Under the pieces are notes generated by a model. It was not told the origin of the DNA. It did not search any database and saw only the letters and a list, made by a program, of their open reading frames with translations. The translations under genes were made by a program, and so were the position numbers. From Verrucomicrobiota bacterium (GTDB lineage Bacteria > Verrucomicrobiota > Verrucomicrobiia > Limisphaerales > AV2), in the NCBI GenBank assembly GCA_003219675.1, contig QHPW01000200.1, positions 1-5,702 on the forward strand: a stretch of 5,702 nt of DNA. The letters are read 5' to 3'. The number at the start of each line of letters is the position of its first letter. The first letter of the stretch is position 1. Shown piece after piece: positions 5,357 through 5,702 of this stretch.

Positions 5357-5702
5357 GCCGCTCTCCTTCCCGGGATTTGCGGATTTCTTCGGGGAACGCT
5401 TTGGCGTAGGCGAGGGCGCGCTTCACTAGAATTGGCGGCCAGCGGAAATGTTCGGCGGTCTTTTCGACGGACCGGGTTTCCGCATACATGTCCAGAATCT
5501 CCCACACGGCCACGCGATGACCTGTCAAATAGGCTTCGCGACCGGACAAGGAGTCGCGGAACGAGATTCCCGGGAATTCATTTTCGAGGGATTTCTCGAT
5601 CACATAACGCGCGACGAGGTCGCTTTTGGATGTTTTGGCTGCGCGGGCCTGCTTGACCACCAGCCGCTCGTAGCGGGGTGGCACGCGGCCGGAGACGTAG
5701 GC
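5334..5702 (-). CDS. RHH-DUF433 protein, putative antitoxin (5' end beyond window)
   Basis: The frame is open from the right edge to a TGA at 5336-5334, showing 122 residues. A GTG at 5684 could serve as a start, but the codons before it (AYVSGR, then VPPRYERLV) continue a ribbon-helix-helix-like N-terminus, so the true start most likely lies just outside the window. Visible residues 3-40 read as a DNA-binding RHH unit: strand VSGRV, helix RYERLVVKQARAA, turn KTSKSDL, helix VARYVIEKSLE. Residues 44-107 match DUF433: PGISFRD, GREAYLTGHRVAVWEIL, a helix containing SVEKTAEHF, then ILVKRALAYAKAFPEEI. DUF433 proteins are small helical proteins repeatedly found beside DUF5615 genes and predicted to be their antitoxins. 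The RHH part suggests that the protein binds its own promoter, which would lie beyond the edge. It overlaps the DUF5615 gene by 23 bases. Confidence 0.85.
   Translation of the reverse strand, partial: AYVSGRVPPRYERLVVKQARAAKTSKSDLVARYVIEKSLENEFPGISFRDSLSGREAYLTGHRVAVWEILDMYAETRSVEKTAEHFRWPPILVKRALAYAKAFPEEIRKSREGERHAVPAAG
5363..5368 (-). promoter_or_regulatory. Strong Shine-Dalgarno site for the DUF5615 gene inside the DUF433 gene
   Basis: AAGGAG on the minus strand lies six bases before the ATG at 5356. It falls within the last codons of the upstream gene, so ribosomes finishing the antitoxin at 5334 pass over and may re-initiate at the toxin start. It is the best ribosome binding site in the window. 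Confidence 0.75.

Overview
The window is GC-rich bacterial DNA with five protein genes (two of them cut by the window edges) and an unusual load of palindromic intergenic repeats. The gene content and the repeat style suggest a member of the Verrucomicrobiota (Pedosphaera/Limisphaerales-like) or a nearby planctomycete-type lineage. This rests on a secreted planctomycete/verrucomicrobial-type alpha/beta hydrolase, a secreted soluble quinoprotein-type dehydrogenase, weak or absent Shine-Dalgarno sites at several genes, and GC-rich dyads between genes. It is an inference from style, not from a marker gene.

Layout. From 793 to the left edge (minus strand) lies the N-terminal part of a secreted alpha/beta hydrolase of the acetyl-xylan-esterase-like type, visible up to just past its GRSGGG nucleophile elbow. 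A 617-base gap (794-1410) separates it from a divergent gene and holds three different dyad elements. A Ste24-like M48 membrane metallopeptidase follows on the plus strand (1411-2760), with a lipobox-like N-terminus. It converges on a minus-strand, GTG-initiated, secreted PQQ-type sugar/sorbosone dehydrogenase (2820-4154). The next gap (4155-4337) is largely filled by a 118-base nested inverted repeat whose core is related to the element at 1215-1276. Then, all on the minus strand, come a four-helix DoxX-family membrane protein (4338-4805), a PIN-like DUF5615 protein (4976-5356) and an overlapping RHH-DUF433 protein (5334 to the right edge).

How the genes work together. The only clear functional unit is the pair at the right end. 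A ribbon-helix-helix/DUF433 protein overlaps by 23 bases a DUF5615 PIN-like protein, which has its own strong ribosome binding site inside the upstream gene. This is the classic antitoxin-toxin order. The remaining genes look like separate envelope or periplasmic functions: esterase, CAAX-type protease, quinoprotein dehydrogenase and DoxX. They are separated by repeat-bearing gaps and there is no sign of a shared pathway. No RNA gene, CRISPR array, transposase or phage gene was found. The most unusual material is the set of structured repeats, two of which can fold into three-armed (stem plus two hairpins) shapes.
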